Source of the DNA: JBNJEM01 sp051745935
GTDB taxonomy: Bacteria > Planctomycetota > Planctomycetia > Pirellulales > Pirellulaceae
Assembly (NCBI GenBank): GCA_051745935.1
Contig: JBNJEM010000463.1
Location: 1 to 6,402 of the forward strand
Direction: 5' to 3'
DNA: 6,402 nucleotides
The notes beneath the pieces are model-generated. The model saw only the letters and a program-made list of their open reading frames with translations. It searched no databases and had not been told where the DNA came from. Within the stretch, counting starts at the first letter, position 1. Every line of letters starts with the position of its first letter. Made by a program: the position numbers and the translations under genes. Below, in pieces: positions 6,070-6,402 of this stretch.

Positions 6070-6402
6070 AACGCCTAGCTTTACCGCATGGGTCGCGGGT
6101 GGCCTCGGTCGTAAGTCCGGTGGATGCTAGCAGTGTCGGCATGAATTGGTTTGGAAAAGTCCAGGTTTGGGGCTTCAATAGGGTAAAATGGCGGACCCTT
6201 CTTAGGAGCCCATATAGTGAACAAATACCCCTCCTCTGGTCTCGCGCGGACCAAGTTATGACCAAGGCCCGTGCGTCCTCGTTTCAAACACTGAACATCT
6301 CCCCACCCACGCCGTGACGATCATCAGCGGTGCGCCAGGTGCCATGATAGGCCCACGGATGGCAGGACGGACCCACGGATGAAGAAACGGAAGACGCCGC
6401 GC
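6070..6402. other. Downstream region without a supportable gene
   Basis: No convincing gene or RNA is visible. A forward frame of 86 codons (6057-6317) overlaps the end of the 81-aa gene, has no good ribosome-binding site and no recognisable family. Small perfect inverted repeats exist (AGGGT 6180-6184 with ACCCT 6195-6199; TGGTC 6237-6241 with GACCA 6249-6253), but neither is followed by a T-run, so I do not call an intrinsic terminator. The 10-mer CCCACGGATG occurs twice, 20 nt apart (6352-6361 and 6372-6381). An ATG at 6379 opens a frame that runs off the window edge (8 codons, MKKRKTPR), too little to call. Confidence 0.5.

Noticed and set aside
6180..6253. Small inverted repeats after the operon as a terminator
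   Set aside because: Stems are 5 bp and no T-run follows either of them.
5645..6265. 206-codon reverse-strand frame
   Set aside because: Most of it lies antisense to rnfA and the 81-aa gene; its Arg/Pro-rich composition is typical of an antisense shadow in GC-rich DNA.
6057..6317. 86-codon forward frame after the operon
   Set aside because: It overlaps the end of the 81-aa gene, has no clear ribosome-binding site and no recognisable motif; I cannot support it as a gene.

Overview
The window holds one complete six-gene operon for an Rnf (ion-translocating ferredoxin:NAD+ oxidoreductase) membrane complex, all on the + strand, in the order rnfB-rnfC-rnfD-rnfG-rnfE-rnfA. A seventh small gene of unknown function follows directly. 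The DNA is GC-rich and bacterial in style, with Shine-Dalgarno sites and ATGA/GTGA overlaps. RnfB is the long, multi-cluster form rather than the short gammaproteobacterial one, and RnfC is short (448 aa). Gene order starts with rnfB, unlike the A-B-C-D-G-E order of Escherichia coli rsx or the C-D-G-E-A-B order of acetogens. I cannot assign a phylum from this window.

Layout. Positions 1-432 hold no convincing gene, but contain a 101-bp sequence in two nearly identical tandem copies (195-396) ending 36 bp before rnfB. rnfB (433-1323) is followed by a 95-bp gap with a 9-G run and four 15-bp tandem repeats. rnfC, rnfD, rnfG and rnfE then overlap one another by 4 nt each. rnfA follows after 12 nt, and the 81-aa Cys-rich single-span protein (5824-6069) after 4 nt. 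The last 333 nt have no supportable gene and no clear terminator.

How the parts work together (family knowledge). RnfB takes electrons from reduced ferredoxin through a chain of Fe-S clusters. RnfA and RnfE sit in the membrane and share an Fe site made by two cysteines from each. RnfD and RnfG carry covalent FMN on Thr. RnfC carries Fe-S clusters and the NAD(H)/FMN site. Electron flow is coupled to Na+ or H+ translocation, and the sequence does not tell which. The ApbE flavin transferase needed for RnfD and RnfG is not in the window.

Most interesting points: (1) the 81-aa protein resembles the NqrM maturation factor of the related Na+-NQR complex in layout (one N-terminal membrane span, then four cysteines), making it a candidate Rnf assembly factor; (2) the last ferredoxin module of RnfB has lost exactly the four ligands of one cluster and kept all four of the other; (3) the rnfB-rnfC gap stays open in the rnfB frame past the TAG up to a TGA overlapping the rnfC start, across the 15-bp repeats.
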